A stretch of DNA of 64,000 bases from Hymenobacter sp. BT18. GTDB lineage: Bacteria > Bacteroidota > Bacteroidia > Cytophagales > Hymenobacteraceae. The position numbers and the translations under genes are program-made. The stretch lies in contig NZ_CP050954.1 of assembly GCF_012273015.1 (NCBI RefSeq), forward strand, positions 124,001-188,000, given 5' to 3'. The notes under the pieces are model-generated. The model was not told the origin of the DNA. It saw nothing but the letters and a program-made list of their open reading frames with translations, and ran no database searches. Every line of letters starts with the position of its first letter. Within the stretch, counting starts at the first letter, position 1. Below are positions 25,170 to 33,000 of the stretch, piece by piece.

Positions 25170-26222
25170 ATGTTCAACCTCGATAGCCTCGTACGCCCCA
25201 ACCTGCGGGATATGAAGCCCTACTCGTCGGCCCGCGACGAATTCCAGGGCGAGGCCCAGGTCATGCTCGACGCCAACGAGAACAGCCTCGGCAGCGCCGG
25301 TCCCGACCAGTTCAACCGCTACCCCGATCCGCTGCAGCGCGCCGTGAAGCAGGAGTTGGCCCAGCTCAAAGCTGTGCGCCCCGAGCAGATTTTCCTCGGC
25401 AACGGCTCCGATGAAGCCATCGACCTGCTGGTGCGCCTCACCTGCGTGCCCGGTCAGGATAGCCTGCTGATCCTGCCGCCCACCTACGGCATGTACGAGG
25501 TGGCCGCCAACCTGAATGATGTGCGCGTGGAGCGCCTGCAGCTGACGCCTGACTTCCAGCTCTCGCCCGAAATCGTGGCCGGCGTGCTGGCTTCCGACGC
25601 CAAAATCGTGTGGCTCTGCTCGCCCAATAACCCCACCGGCAACCTGCTCCACGCCGAGTACATGGAGGAAATCCTGCGCGGTTTCCGCGGGCTGGTGGTG
25701 GTAGATGAGGCCTACGCCGATTTCGCCTCCGCTCCCAGCTGGACTACCCGTCTGGCCGAATTCCCCAACCTGGTGGTGCTGCAAACCTTCTCTAAAGCCT
25801 GGGGTCTGGCCGGTCTGCGCCTGGGCATGGCCTTCGCTTCGCCGGACATCATCGGCTACCTCAACAAAATCAAGCCGCCCTACAACGTGTCGGAAGCCAC
25901 GCAACGCTTCGCTCTGCAGGCCCTGCGCGACGCCGACCGGTTTGAGGCGCTGCGCCAGCAGCTGCTGGTAGGCCGCGACTGGCTGCAGGAGCGCCTGCCC
26001 GCGCTGCCCATCGTGGCGGAGGTGTTTCCCTCGGATGCCAACTTCCTGCTGGTCAGTTTCCACCCCGACGCTACGGCCGTGTACGATTTCCTGGTAGCCC
26101 GGGGCATCATCGTGCGCAACCGTACCACCCAGCCCGGCTGCGCCGGCACGCTTCGCCTTACGGTAGGCACCCCCGTCGAGAACGAGCTGCTGCTCCAGGC
26201 CCTTCGGGAGTTTGCGGGGTAG
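25170..26222 (+). CDS. hisC: Histidinol-phosphate aminotransferase
   Basis: 350 residues, fold type I PLP enzyme. The PLP lysine is K209 in LQTFSKAWGLAGLRLG. LCSPNNPTGN (about 149-158), VVVDEAYADF (about 176-185) and the N-terminal LDANENSLG are HisC hallmarks. It transfers the amino group from glutamate to imidazole acetol phosphate. It is third in the operon, between two spacers with REP-like repeats. The ATG at 25170 is the natural start, since the upstream spacer has no in-frame alternative. Confidence 0.97.
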   Translation: MFNLDSLVRPNLRDMKPYSSARDEFQGEAQVMLDANENSLGSAGPDQFNRYPDPLQRAVKQELAQLKAVRPEQIFLGNGSDEAIDLLVRLTCVPGQDSLLILPPTYGMYEVAANLNDVRVERLQLTPDFQLSPEIVAGVLASDAKIVWLCSPNNPTGNLLHAEYMEEILRGFRGLVVVDEAYADFASAPSWTTRLAEFPNLVVLQTFSKAWGLAGLRLGMAFASPDIIGYLNKIKPPYNVSEATQRFALQALRDADRFEALRQQLLVGRDWLQERLPALPIVAEVFPSDANFLLVSFHPDATAVYDFLVARGIIVRNRTTQPGCAGTLRLTVGTPVENELLLQALREFAG

Positions 26223-26243
26223 TATATATAAGGAATAATGAAC

Positions 26244-26367
26244 GTCATGCTGAGCTTGCCGAAGCATCTCTACCGCTTCATTGTAATGGTGATTGATATG
26301 CCAGCGGTGGAGATACTTCGACTTCGCCTCCGGTACCTAGCTTGATGCGCCACATGCTCAGCATGAC
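26244..26367. repeat. hisC-hisB spacer: REP-like inverted repeat
   Basis: Perfect 12-base outer arms GTCATGCTGAGC (26244-26255) and GCTCAGCATGAC (26356-26367). Inside, CGAAGCATCTCTACCGCT and AGCGGTGGAGATACTTCG pair with two mismatches, so the element can fold into a long interrupted hairpin. It is almost the entire gap between hisC and hisB. Confidence 0.8.
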
Positions 26368-26386
26368 AACGACTTCTAACCAACTC

Positions 26387-27499
26387 ATGAAAAAAGTACT
26401 CTTCATTGACCGTGATGGCACCATCCTTATCGAGCCGCCGACGGATTTCCAGGTGGACGCGCTGACGCGGGAAAAATTTCAGTTTGTGCCCGGTGCCATC
26501 ACTGGCCTCTCGCGCATAGCCCGCGAGCTGGATTACGAGCTGGTGCTGGTGAGCAACCAGGACGGCCTAGGCACTGAGAGTTTCCCGGAGGATACCTTCT
26601 GGCCGGCCCACACTATGATGCTCGACGTGCTGCGCTCGGAAGGAGTGGAGTTCGTGCGCGAGCACATCGACCGGAGCTTCCCCCACGAGAACCTTCCCAC
26701 CCGCAAGCCCGGCACCGGCATGCTCACCCAGTACCTGGGCGAGGGCAGCGGCTATGACCTGAAAAATTCCTTCGTCATCGGCGACCGGCTGACTGACGTG
26801 GAACTGGCCCAGAACCTGGGCTGCCAGTCTATCCTGCTGAAGCCGGAAGGGGAGGGCGACGACCGCGCCACGCTGACCACCATGAGCTGGGAAAAAATAT
26901 ACCAGTTCCTACGGCTGCCCGCCCGCACTGCCGTGGTACAACGCGACACGAACGAAACTAAAATCAGCATTGAGCTGAACCTTGACGGCAACGGCCGCCC
27001 TGAGATGCACACCGGTCTGGGTTTCTTCGACCACATGCTCGACCAGTTGAGCAAGCACTCGGGCGTAGACATGAAAATCACCGTGCAGGGCGACCTGCAC
27101 ATCGACGAGCACCACACCATCGAGGACACGGCCATTGCTCTGGGCGAAGCCTTCACCCAGGCCCTCGGCGACAAGCGCGGGCTGGCCCGCTACGGCTTCC
27201 TGCTGCCCATGGACGATGTGCTGGCCCAGGCCGCCATCGACTTCTCGGGCCGCCCGTGGATTGTCTGGGACGCCGAGTTCAAGCGCGAAAAAGTGGGAGA
27301 TATGCCGTGCGAAATGTTTTACCATTTCTTTAAGAGCTTCTCCGACGCAGCCCGCTGCAACCTCAACATCAAAGCCGAGGGGCAGAACGAGCACCACAAG
27401 ATCGAAGCCATTTTCAAGGCCGTAGCCAAGTCCATCAAAATGGCCCTGGTGCGCGACGCCGGCCGCATGGAAATCCCCAGCACGAAAGGTATTCTGTAG
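26387..27499 (+). CDS. hisB: Bifunctional histidinol-phosphatase / imidazoleglycerol-phosphate dehydratase
   Basis: 370 residues. The N-terminal HAD phosphatase begins [11 protein letters not shown] with nucleophile D8 and D10, and has the [12 protein letters not shown] motif near residue 130. The C-terminal dehydratase starts near residue 180 and carries [28 protein letters not shown] and [10 protein letters not shown], whose His/Glu residues bind the Mn pair. The fused form is typical of gamma-proteobacteria and Bacteroidota. I chose ATG 26387; the 15 additional in-frame codons upstream are part of the intergenic repeat, not protein. It catalyses two steps of the pathway (sixth and eighth). 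Confidence 0.97.
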   Translation: MKKVLFIDRDGTILIEPPTDFQVDALTREKFQFVPGAITGLSRIARELDYELVLVSNQDGLGTESFPEDTFWPAHTMMLDVLRSEGVEFVREHIDRSFPHENLPTRKPGTGMLTQYLGEGSGYDLKNSFVIGDRLTDVELAQNLGCQSILLKPEGEGDDRATLTTMSWEKIYQFLRLPARTAVVQRDTNETKISIELNLDGNGRPEMHTGLGFFDHMLDQLSKHSGVDMKITVQGDLHIDEHHTIEDTAIALGEAFTQALGDKRGLARYGFLLPMDDVLAQAAIDFSGRPWIVWDAEFKREKVGDMPCEMFYHFFKSFSDAARCNLNIKAEGQNEHHKIEAIFKAVAKSIKMALVRDAGRMEIPSTKGIL

Positions 27500-27529
27500 T
27501 TTATCCATTTGTATAAACAAATGGATAAA
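27500..27529 (+). repeat. Perfect 12-bp hairpin directly after the hisB stop
   Basis: Arms TTTATCCATTTG and CAAATGGATAAA with a TATAAA loop start at the base after the hisB stop. It is AT-rich and lacks a T-tract, so it looks more like an RNA-processing or stabilising stem than a classic terminator. hisH lies 210 bp further on. Confidence 0.65.
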
Positions 27530-27597
27530 CAGTTGTTGGGATGTGCATTGTGTGCACAGCTTTCATTCTAAGTGGTGCGAAGAACCTTATAACACCG

Positions 27598-27664
27598 GAA
27601 CTAACCGCTCATACGTGGTAAGGTCCTTCGACCTCGCTTGATGCGCGACATGCTCAGGATGACA
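27598..27664. repeat. Partial REP-like element in the hisB-hisH spacer
   Basis: Contains GGTAAGGTCCTTCGACCTCG and GACATGCTCAGGATGACA, right-hand words of the same family as in the hisC-hisB and hisA-hisF spacers; the left arm is missing or degenerate. The rest of the 240-bp spacer has no ORF. Confidence 0.5.
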
Positions 27665-27739
27665 GATGATAAGCCTAAATAGCTTTTCACATTTATTTAA
27701 ACATAAGAATAAACCCCAGTTGACTTCTGATATTCTCAA

Positions 27740-28330
27740 ATGGAAATAGCCATCATTGATTACAAAGGCGGCAACGTGCAGTCGTTGCTGTTTGCGCTGG
27801 AACGGCTGGGCGTGCAGGCCACGCTCACGGCCGACCACGACGTGATTCGCCGCGCCGATAAGGTGCTGTTCCCAGGTGAGGGCGAGGCCGCCTCCGCCAT
27901 GCGGGAGCTGCGCGCCCAGGGCCTGCACGAGCTGCTGCCTACGCTCACGCAGCCGTTCTTGGGCATCTGCCTGGGCATGCAGCTGCTGGGCCGCCACACC
28001 CAGGAAGGGGGAGGCACCGAGCTGCTCGGGATTCTGCCTTTCGACGTGGTGCGGTTCCCGGCCACGCCGGAGTACAAAGTGCCGCACATGGGCTGGAACA
28101 ACCTGCAGGCCTTGCGTGGTCCGCTGTTCGAAGGACTCAGTGCCGAGGACTACGTGTACTTCGTGCACAGCTACTACGCCCCGGTGGGTGAGTATACCAT
28201 TGCCGAGGCCGCGTACCCCGCGCCGTTCAGCGCCGCCGTGCAGCACGAGAACTTCTACGCCGTGCAGTTCCACACCGAAAAGAGCGGCCCCGTCGGCACC
28301 CGCATCCTGGAAAACTTCTTGAAAATGTAG
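27740..28330 (+). CDS. hisH: Imidazole glycerol phosphate synthase, glutaminase subunit
   Basis: 196 residues, class I glutamine amidotransferase. The nucleophile is C77 in FLGICLGMQLLG, and the His-Glu partners are H178 and E180 in FYAVQFHTEKSG. HMGWNNL is another HisH landmark. It releases ammonia from glutamine and channels it to HisF. The ATG at 27740 gives MEIAIIDYKGGNVQSL, the standard start. It is separated from hisB by 240 bp, the widest spacer of the operon. Confidence 0.97.
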   Translation: MEIAIIDYKGGNVQSLLFALERLGVQATLTADHDVIRRADKVLFPGEGEAASAMRELRAQGLHELLPTLTQPFLGICLGMQLLGRHTQEGGGTELLGILPFDVVRFPATPEYKVPHMGWNNLQALRGPLFEGLSAEDYVYFVHSYYAPVGEYTIAEAAYPAPFSAAVQHENFYAVQFHTEKSGPVGTRILENFLKM

Positions 28331-28332
28331 TG

Positions 28333-28434
28333 CGCAGTGCTTGGTGCCTAGTGCTTAGGGTTATGAACAGTTTAGGCACCGATTGGCCGTTAGAACGGTA
28401 TAAGAACCAAGCACTCTGCACTAAGCCCTAAACT
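28333..28434. repeat. hisH-hisA spacer with imperfect inverted repeat (AGTGCTT words)
   Basis: AGTGCTTGGT near 28337 pairs perfectly with ACCAAGCACT near 28407. Next to these, CTAGTGCTTAGGG and GCACTAAGCCCTAA pair imperfectly. The vocabulary differs from the other his spacers. No ORF. Confidence 0.65.
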
Positions 28435-28437
28435 CAT

Positions 28438-29154
28438 ATGGAAATCATTCCCGCAATTGACCTCATAGGCGGCCAGTGCGTGCGCCTGACGGAGGGCGAC
28501 TTTGCCCAGCAGACCACCTACGACGCCGACCCGCTGGCCGTGGCCCAACGCTTCGAGGCCGCCGGCGTGAAGCGCCTGCACCTGGTAGACCTCGACGGGG
28601 CCCGCGCCAAGCGCCCCGTAAACCTGCCCGTGCTGGAGCGCATTGCCCGCCACACCAGCCTGCACATCGACTTCGGAGGCGGATTGCAGAGCGAGGACGC
28701 CGTACGCCAGGCCTTCGACGCCGGAGCCCGCCAGATTACCGCCGGCAGCATTGCCGTGCGCGAGCCCGAAACCGTGAATGGCTGGCTCCACACCTTCGGG
28801 GCCGAGCGCATCATCATCGGAGCCGACTACCGCGACAACCACATTTCCATCAACGCCTGGGCCGAGCAAAGCGAGCGGACCCTGCGCGAATTCGTGGAGG
28901 GCTACCTGGCCAGTGGAGCCACCACCTTCATCTGCACCGACGTGAGCAAGGACGGCAAGCTCCAGGGGCCGTCGCTGGCTACCTACACCGAGCTGCGCGA
29001 GCAGCTGCCCGCCGCCCGCCTCATTGCCAGCGGCGGCGTTACCACCATTGCCGACGTGGAGGCCCTGGCCGCCGTGGGCATGTACGGAGCCATCATCGGG
29101 AAAGCCATCTACGAAGGCACCATCACGTTGGAGCAGCTGCAGCCCTGGCTATAG
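28438..29154 (+). CDS. hisA: ProFAR isomerase
   Basis: 238-residue TIM barrel. The catalytic Asp pair is D8 (EIIPAIDLIGG) and D130 (IIIGADYRDN); phosphate-binding segments IDFGGGLQSE, TAGSIAVR, ASGGVT and GAIIGKAIYEG are all present. It performs the Amadori isomerisation of ProFAR to PRFAR. ATG at 28438 is the natural start. It belongs to the his operon, and the following spacer to hisF contains a perfect 26-bp inverted repeat. Confidence 0.97.
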   Translation: MEIIPAIDLIGGQCVRLTEGDFAQQTTYDADPLAVAQRFEAAGVKRLHLVDLDGARAKRPVNLPVLERIARHTSLHIDFGGGLQSEDAVRQAFDAGARQITAGSIAVREPETVNGWLHTFGAERIIIGADYRDNHISINAWAEQSERTLREFVEGYLASGATTFICTDVSKDGKLQGPSLATYTELREQLPAARLIASGGVTTIADVEALAAVGMYGAIIGKAIYEGTITLEQLQPWL

Positions 29155-29176
29155 GATTAATTTGACTGGTTCTTTT

Positions 29177-29275
29177 GTCATCCTGAGCGGAGCGAAGGAC
29201 CTACTCACGTTTGGAGGATGCAGCACAAAGGTTTCGTGCCGGTGTGAGAAGGTCCTTCGCTCCGCTCAGGATGAC
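29177..29275. repeat. hisA-hisF spacer: perfect 26-bp inverted repeat, REP-like
   Basis: Arms at 29177-29202 and 29250-29275 are exactly complementary; the left begins GTCATCCTGAGCGGAGCGAA and the right ends in the complement. The 47-base centre is not paired. The element fills most of the 144-bp gap and belongs to the same broad family (GTCATsCTGAGC...GAAG) as the exbD-tonB, hisD-hisC and hisC-hisB repeats. A related word, GTCATCCTGAAG, also follows kynA near 63444. Confidence 0.85.
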
Positions 29276-29298
29276 ACCGTATTCTTCAACAACCAAGC

Positions 29299-30057
29299 AT
29301 GCTAACCAAACGAATCATACCCTGCCTCGACGTGAAGGATGGGCGCACCGTGAAAGGGGTGCGCTTCGAGGGCCTGCGCGACGCCGGCGACCCGGTGGCT
29401 TTGGCCGCCCGCTACGCCCGTGAGGGCGCCGACGAGCTGGTGTTCCTCGATATCACCGCCACCAACCAGAAGCGCGCCACGCTGGTGGCCCTGGTGCGCG
29501 ACGTGGCCCGGGAGCTGGATATTCCGTTCACCGTGGGCGGTGGCATCGGCACCGTCTCCGATGTGGAAGCCCTGCTGATGAACGGAGCCGATAAAGTGAG
29601 CATCAACTCGGCCGCTTTGGCGCGCCCCGAGCTGATTGACGAGCTGGCCGCCCGCTTCGGGTCCCAGTGCATTGTGGTGGCCGCCGATGCCCGCTACCAC
29701 GACGCCGACGGTTGGCAGATCTACACCCGGGCCGGCACCCACAATACGGGCCGCGACGCGGTGCAATGGTGCCGGGAAGCCGCCGAGCGGGGCGCGGGCG
29801 AAATCCTGCTGACCTCGATGAGCAACGACGGCACCAAGGACGGCTTCGCGCTGGACATCACCGGGGCCGTGAGCCGGGCCGTGACCATCCCGGTAGTAGC
29901 TTCGGGCGGCGCCGGTTCCAAGCAGGACTTCACCAACGTGTTCCAGCAGGCCCACGCCGACGCCGGCCTCGCCGCCAGTATCTTCCACTTCGGCGAAATC
30001 GGCATCCGCGAGCTGAAAGAACACCTGCGCCAGGACGGCATTGCCGTGCGGCTGTAA
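29299..30057 (+). CDS. hisF: Imidazole glycerol phosphate synthase, cyclase subunit
   Basis: 252-residue TIM barrel. The catalytic D11 ([11 protein letters not shown]) and D130 ([10 protein letters not shown]) are exactly where the family has them; the segments [18 protein letters not shown] and VVASGGAGS are phosphate-binding loops. With HisH it closes the imidazole ring and releases AICAR to purine synthesis. ATG 29299 follows directly after the REP-like element. It is seventh in the operon. Confidence 0.97.
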   Translation: MLTKRIIPCLDVKDGRTVKGVRFEGLRDAGDPVALAARYAREGADELVFLDITATNQKRATLVALVRDVARELDIPFTVGGGIGTVSDVEALLMNGADKVSINSAALARPELIDELAARFGSQCIVVAADARYHDADGWQIYTRAGTHNTGRDAVQWCREAAERGAGEILLTSMSNDGTKDGFALDITGAVSRAVTIPVVASGGAGSKQDFTNVFQQAHADAGLAASIFHFGEIGIRELKEHLRQDGIAVRL

Positions 30058-30060
30058 TGT

Positions 30061-30150
30061 AGTAGTGAGTAGTTGGTATTGAGTAATGAGAAACTTCTTA
30101 CCGCGCATCAAACCGAATACTCACTACTCAATACCAACTACTCAATACTA
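30061..30150. repeat. hisF-hisI spacer: inverted repeat built of AGTAGTTGGTATTGAGTA words
   Basis: A perfect 19-bp pair (30067-30085 with 30125-30143) and longer imperfect flanks fill the 98-bp gap. The word set is low in complexity (GAGTA, AGTGAG, TTGGTATT) and unlike the other his spacers. Confidence 0.8.
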
Positions 30151-30155
30151 ACCCA

Positions 30156-30794
30156 ATGGATTTTGCCAAAATGCCCGATGGGCTGATTCCGGTGATTGTG
30201 CAGGATGCCCACACGGGGCAGGTGCTGATGCTGGGCTACCAGAACGCGGAAGCGCAGCGCGTGACCCGCCAGACCGGCCGCGTGACGTTCTTCTCCCGTT
30301 CCAAGCAGCGCCTCTGGACAAAGGGCGAAACGTCCGGGAACTACCTCACCGTGGTGAGTGAGCACGAGGACTGCGACCAGGACGCCCTGCTCATCCTGGC
30401 CCGCCCCGACGGCCCCACCTGTCACCGGGGTACCACCAGCTGCTTCGAGCAGTCCCAGCAGACGCGCTACCCAGCCCCGGCCGTGAGCTTTGTGGCGGAG
30501 CTGGAGCGCCTAGTGCAGCGCCGCCACCAGCACCCCGACGAAGACCCCAAGTCGTACACCGCCTCCCTGTTCCGCAAGGGCATGCCCAAAATTGCCCAGA
30601 AAGTGGGAGAGGAGGCCGTGGAAACCGTCATCGACGCGGTGGGTGGCAACTTGGAGGGCCTGAAAGGCGAAGCCGCCGACCTGCTGTACCATTTGTTGGT
30701 ACTGCTGACAGCCTCCGGACTTTCCATGGAAGACGTAGTGGACGTGCTCAAGCAGCGCCACACCACCATTTCCGGCGGGGTGCGGCGGGAGTAA
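30156..30794 (+). CDS. hisI: Phosphoribosyl-AMP cyclohydrolase / phosphoribosyl-ATP pyrophosphohydrolase
   Basis: 212 residues, the fused HisIE form. The cyclohydrolase part (to about residue 108) has KGETSGNYLTV and the zinc cysteines C73, C89 and C96 (EDCDQD and TCHRGTTSC). The pyrophosphohydrolase part (about 115-212) is a helical MazG-like domain with KVGEEAVETVIDA and EAADLLYHLLVLL. It carries out steps two and three of the pathway. It is the last gene of hisGDCBHAFI, followed by a strong terminator. Confidence 0.96.
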   Translation: MDFAKMPDGLIPVIVQDAHTGQVLMLGYQNAEAQRVTRQTGRVTFFSRSKQRLWTKGETSGNYLTVVSEHEDCDQDALLILARPDGPTCHRGTTSCFEQSQQTRYPAPAVSFVAELERLVQRRHQHPDEDPKSYTASLFRKGMPKIAQKVGEEAVETVIDAVGGNLEGLKGEAADLLYHLLVLLTASGLSMEDVVDVLKQRHTTISGGVRRE

Positions 30795-30819
30795 CGTCCT
30801 TCCCTTTTATACAAATTCG

Positions 30820-30862
30820 AAAACGCTGCCCGAGCCTTCCTTAGGTTCGGGCAGCGTTTTTC
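30820..30862 (+). terminator. Terminator of the his operon
   Basis: A long stem AAAACGCTGCCCGA...TCGGGCAGCGTTTT with GCC/GGT extension toward the loop, ending in TTTTTCC, begins 26 bp after hisI. Confidence 0.9.
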
Positions 30863-30893
30863 CATTTCTTCAACTCGGCCAGTTACGTTTCTA

Positions 30894-31436
30894 ATGCCCT
30901 CTACCGCTATCCAGTTATTACCCCTGCGAATTGACCAGGCTGAAATCTTCCACCGCTGGCTGCAGGACCCGGAGGTTATTCTTTACTCCTTGAATGCCTT
31001 CCAGCAGATGGATTCGCTGGCAAAGGTTTCGCAGTGGCTGGAAGCTACGCTGGCGGATGCGCGCTGCCTGAATCTGGGGGGGTATTTGGCCGATACGCAG
31101 GAGTTGATTGGTCACGCCGGTATTACCGGCATTTCCACGGTCAATCAGGCGGGAGAATATTTCATTCTGCTGGGCGAAAAGCAGTACTGGGGCCAGGGTA
31201 TTGCCACGGAGGTAACCCGGCAGGTGGTGGCGCAGGGGTTTGCAGAGCTGGGTCTGAACCGGATTATGCTCACGGTTTCGGAGCCGAATCAGGGCGGGGT
31301 GAAAGCCTACCTGCGGGCTGGTTTTCAGCTGGAGGGCCGGCTGCGGCAGGCGTGCTTCCGGCATGGGGCCTTTCATGATAAGCTGGTAATGTCGGTGCTG
31401 CGGGATGAATGGAGCGCTTCGCTAATAGGGGAGTAA
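30894..31436 (+). CDS. GNAT-family N-acetyltransferase
   Basis: 180 residues. The layout fits the RimJ/RimL-like branch: the N-terminal strand IQLLPLRIDQAEIFHRWLQD, central GHAGITGI, the acetyl-CoA pyrophosphate loop YWGQGIATEVTRQVV (R/QxxGxG/A motif A) near residue 103-117, then LNRIMLTVSEPNQGGVKAYLRAG split over the conserved motif B Asn. Acceptor unknown: a ribosomal protein, an antibiotic-like amine or a small metabolite are all possible. It is flanked by terminators on both sides, so it is a single-gene unit. Confidence 0.82.
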   Translation: MPSTAIQLLPLRIDQAEIFHRWLQDPEVILYSLNAFQQMDSLAKVSQWLEATLADARCLNLGGYLADTQELIGHAGITGISTVNQAGEYFILLGEKQYWGQGIATEVTRQVVAQGFAELGLNRIMLTVSEPNQGGVKAYLRAGFQLEGRLRQACFRHGAFHDKLVMSVLRDEWSASLIGE

Positions 31437-31443
31437 CGCCCTA

Positions 31444-31479
31444 CAAAAGCGGCCGAACCCATCCGTTCGGCCGCTTTTG
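31444..31479 (+). terminator. Terminator after the GNAT gene
   Basis: Perfect 15-bp arms CAAAAGCGGCCGAAC and GTTCGGCCGCTTTTG around a 6-base loop, starting 7 bp after the stop. Confidence 0.88.
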
Positions 31480-31544
31480 CGTATGGGCAGGTACCTTGCT
31501 CAAAACCTTGCGTACCTTGCGCCCTGCTTTACCCCGTTGTTTCT

Positions 31545-32324
31545 ATGTCTGCTGCTCCCGACCGCGCTGCCTACCTCGCCTCCCAAAGTCTGACGGTGCT
31601 CGTGCCCGTCTTTAATGAAGAAGAAAGCCTGGGGCAGTTTGTGGTGGAGATGGACAAGTTCCTGGCCGAAACGCCGGTGGCCACTACCGTGCTGTTTGTA
31701 AACGATGGTTCTACCGATGGCTCCGTGGCCATTCTGCGCGAGGTATGCCGGCAGAAGCCCCAGTACGAGTTTATCAGCCTGAGCCAGAACCGGGGCCTGA
31801 GCACCGCCGTGAAAGCTGGCATCGACCACGCCCGCACCACGCTCATCGGCTACATCGACTCCGACATCCAGACCACCCCGCTCGATTTCCTGACCTTTTT
31901 TGAGTTCCTGCCGGAGTTCGATATGGTGAACGGCATCCGGGCCAAGCGCCAGGATACGTTTGTGAAGAAGATGTCGTCCCTGATTGCCAACACCGTGCGC
32001 CGCACGCTCATCAACGACGGAATTCAGGATACGGGCTGCCCGCTGAAAATCATCAAAACCGAGTATGCCCGCCGCATTCCGCTGTTCCACGGCATGCACC
32101 GCTTCCTGGGGGCGCTGGTGCAGCTGCAGGGCGGCAAAGTCAAGCAGCTGCCGGTGCGCCACTTCCCGCGGTTTGCGGGCACGGCCAAGTACAACCTCTG
32201 GAACCGGGCCTGGAAGCCGCTGGTGGACACGTTCGGCTTCCGCTGGATCCGCAGCCGCTGGAAGAACTATGAAATCGGGGAGGCCCACCGCCAGCAGACT
32301 GAGGCAGTAGGCGCAGGCAAGTAA
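31545..32324 (+). CDS. Family 2 glycosyltransferase, polyprenyl-phosphate sugar synthase type
   Basis: 259 residues. The GT-A fold shows the N-terminal LTVLVPVFNEEESL, VNDGSTDGS (about 53-60) and the DxD metal site D105-S-D107 in GYIDSDIQTTP. The sequence QNRGLSTAVKAGIDHA is characteristic of the DPM1/GtrB/ArnC-like branch, which makes polyprenyl-phosphate-linked sugars. No C-terminal membrane helices are present, but the next gene, 7 bp downstream, encodes a membrane protein that could provide them. Inferred role: loading a sugar on undecaprenyl phosphate for the GT39 enzyme at 35054-36739. Confidence 0.85.
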   Translation: MSAAPDRAAYLASQSLTVLVPVFNEEESLGQFVVEMDKFLAETPVATTVLFVNDGSTDGSVAILREVCRQKPQYEFISLSQNRGLSTAVKAGIDHARTTLIGYIDSDIQTTPLDFLTFFEFLPEFDMVNGIRAKRQDTFVKKMSSLIANTVRRTLINDGIQDTGCPLKIIKTEYARRIPLFHGMHRFLGALVQLQGGKVKQLPVRHFPRFAGTAKYNLWNRAWKPLVDTFGFRWIRSRWKNYEIGEAHRQQTEAVGAGK

Positions 32325-32331
32325 CCGGGGT

Positions 32332-33000
32332 ATGACGTCGCAAACAGTTGCCTTGGGCATTGGGCTGGTTTCGCAGCTGCTGTTTTCCAGCCGCATTGTG
32401 CTGCAGTGGATTCAGAGCGAGCGGGCCAAGCGGGTGCTGGTGCCCACGCTGTTCTGGCAGATCAGCCTAATTTCCTCGTTTCTGATGATAGTGTACGGCA
32501 TCCTGCGTCACGACCCGGTTATTCTGGGCGCGCAGGTGATTAGCTACGCCATCTATATTCGGAACCTGCAGCTGCTGAAAGAGTGGGACAAGCTGAATCC
32601 CTGGTTTCGGGCCGGGGCCTACGTATTTCCGGTGGCCATGCTGGCCTGGTTTGTGGCCGGCAATCAGCACTTCAGCCTGCGGGCTATGCTTAGCAGCCGC
32701 ATTCCGGCCGGGCTGCTGGCGCTGGGGGTTGTGGGCCAGGTGATTTTCCTGCTGCGCTTTGTGTACCAGTGGATTTACTCCGAGCGTAAGGGGGAGTCCA
32801 CGCTGCCGCTGAGCTTCTGGGTTATCAGCTTCGTGGGCTCGGTACTAATCCTGGTGTATGCTTTCCTGCGCTGGGATGCCGTGCTGATTATTGGCAACGT
32901 GTTCGGGACGGTTGTGTACGCGCGCAATATTGTGCTGCTGCGCCGCGAAGCCCGCGCCACCAAATCACCGCGCGTATCTAAGAAAGCCACGCCGGTTTAA
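32332..33000 (+). CDS. Membrane protein with two LAB_N (lipid A biosynthesis N-terminal) domains
   Basis: 222 residues, about six membrane segments. Two halves are clearly related: LLFSSRIVLQWIQSERAKR / PTLFWQISLISSFLMIVYGI in residues 15-60, and FLLRFVYQWIYSERKGES / PLSFWVISFVGSVLILVYAF in residues 137-182, each followed by a helix ending in YIRNL or YARNIVLL. The QWxxSER and FWxxS motifs define the LAB_N domain, originally found at the N-terminus of some LpxB proteins, but no LpxB part is attached. It lies 7 bp after the GT2 gene, so a joint function in membrane lipid glycosylation is likely. The 3' end overlaps the epimerase gene by 4 bp. Confidence 0.8.
   Translation: MTSQTVALGIGLVSQLLFSSRIVLQWIQSERAKRVLVPTLFWQISLISSFLMIVYGILRHDPVILGAQVISYAIYIRNLQLLKEWDKLNPWFRAGAYVFPVAMLAWFVAGNQHFSLRAMLSSRIPAGLLALGVVGQVIFLLRFVYQWIYSERKGESTLPLSFWVISFVGSVLILVYAFLRWDAVLIIGNVFGTVVYARNIVLLRREARATKSPRVSKKATPV

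Noticed and set aside
26342..26386. Fifteen-codon N-terminal extension of HisB
   Set aside because: The codons fall inside the intergenic inverted repeat (GCTCAGCATGAC arm); the enzyme family begins at [12 protein letters not shown].
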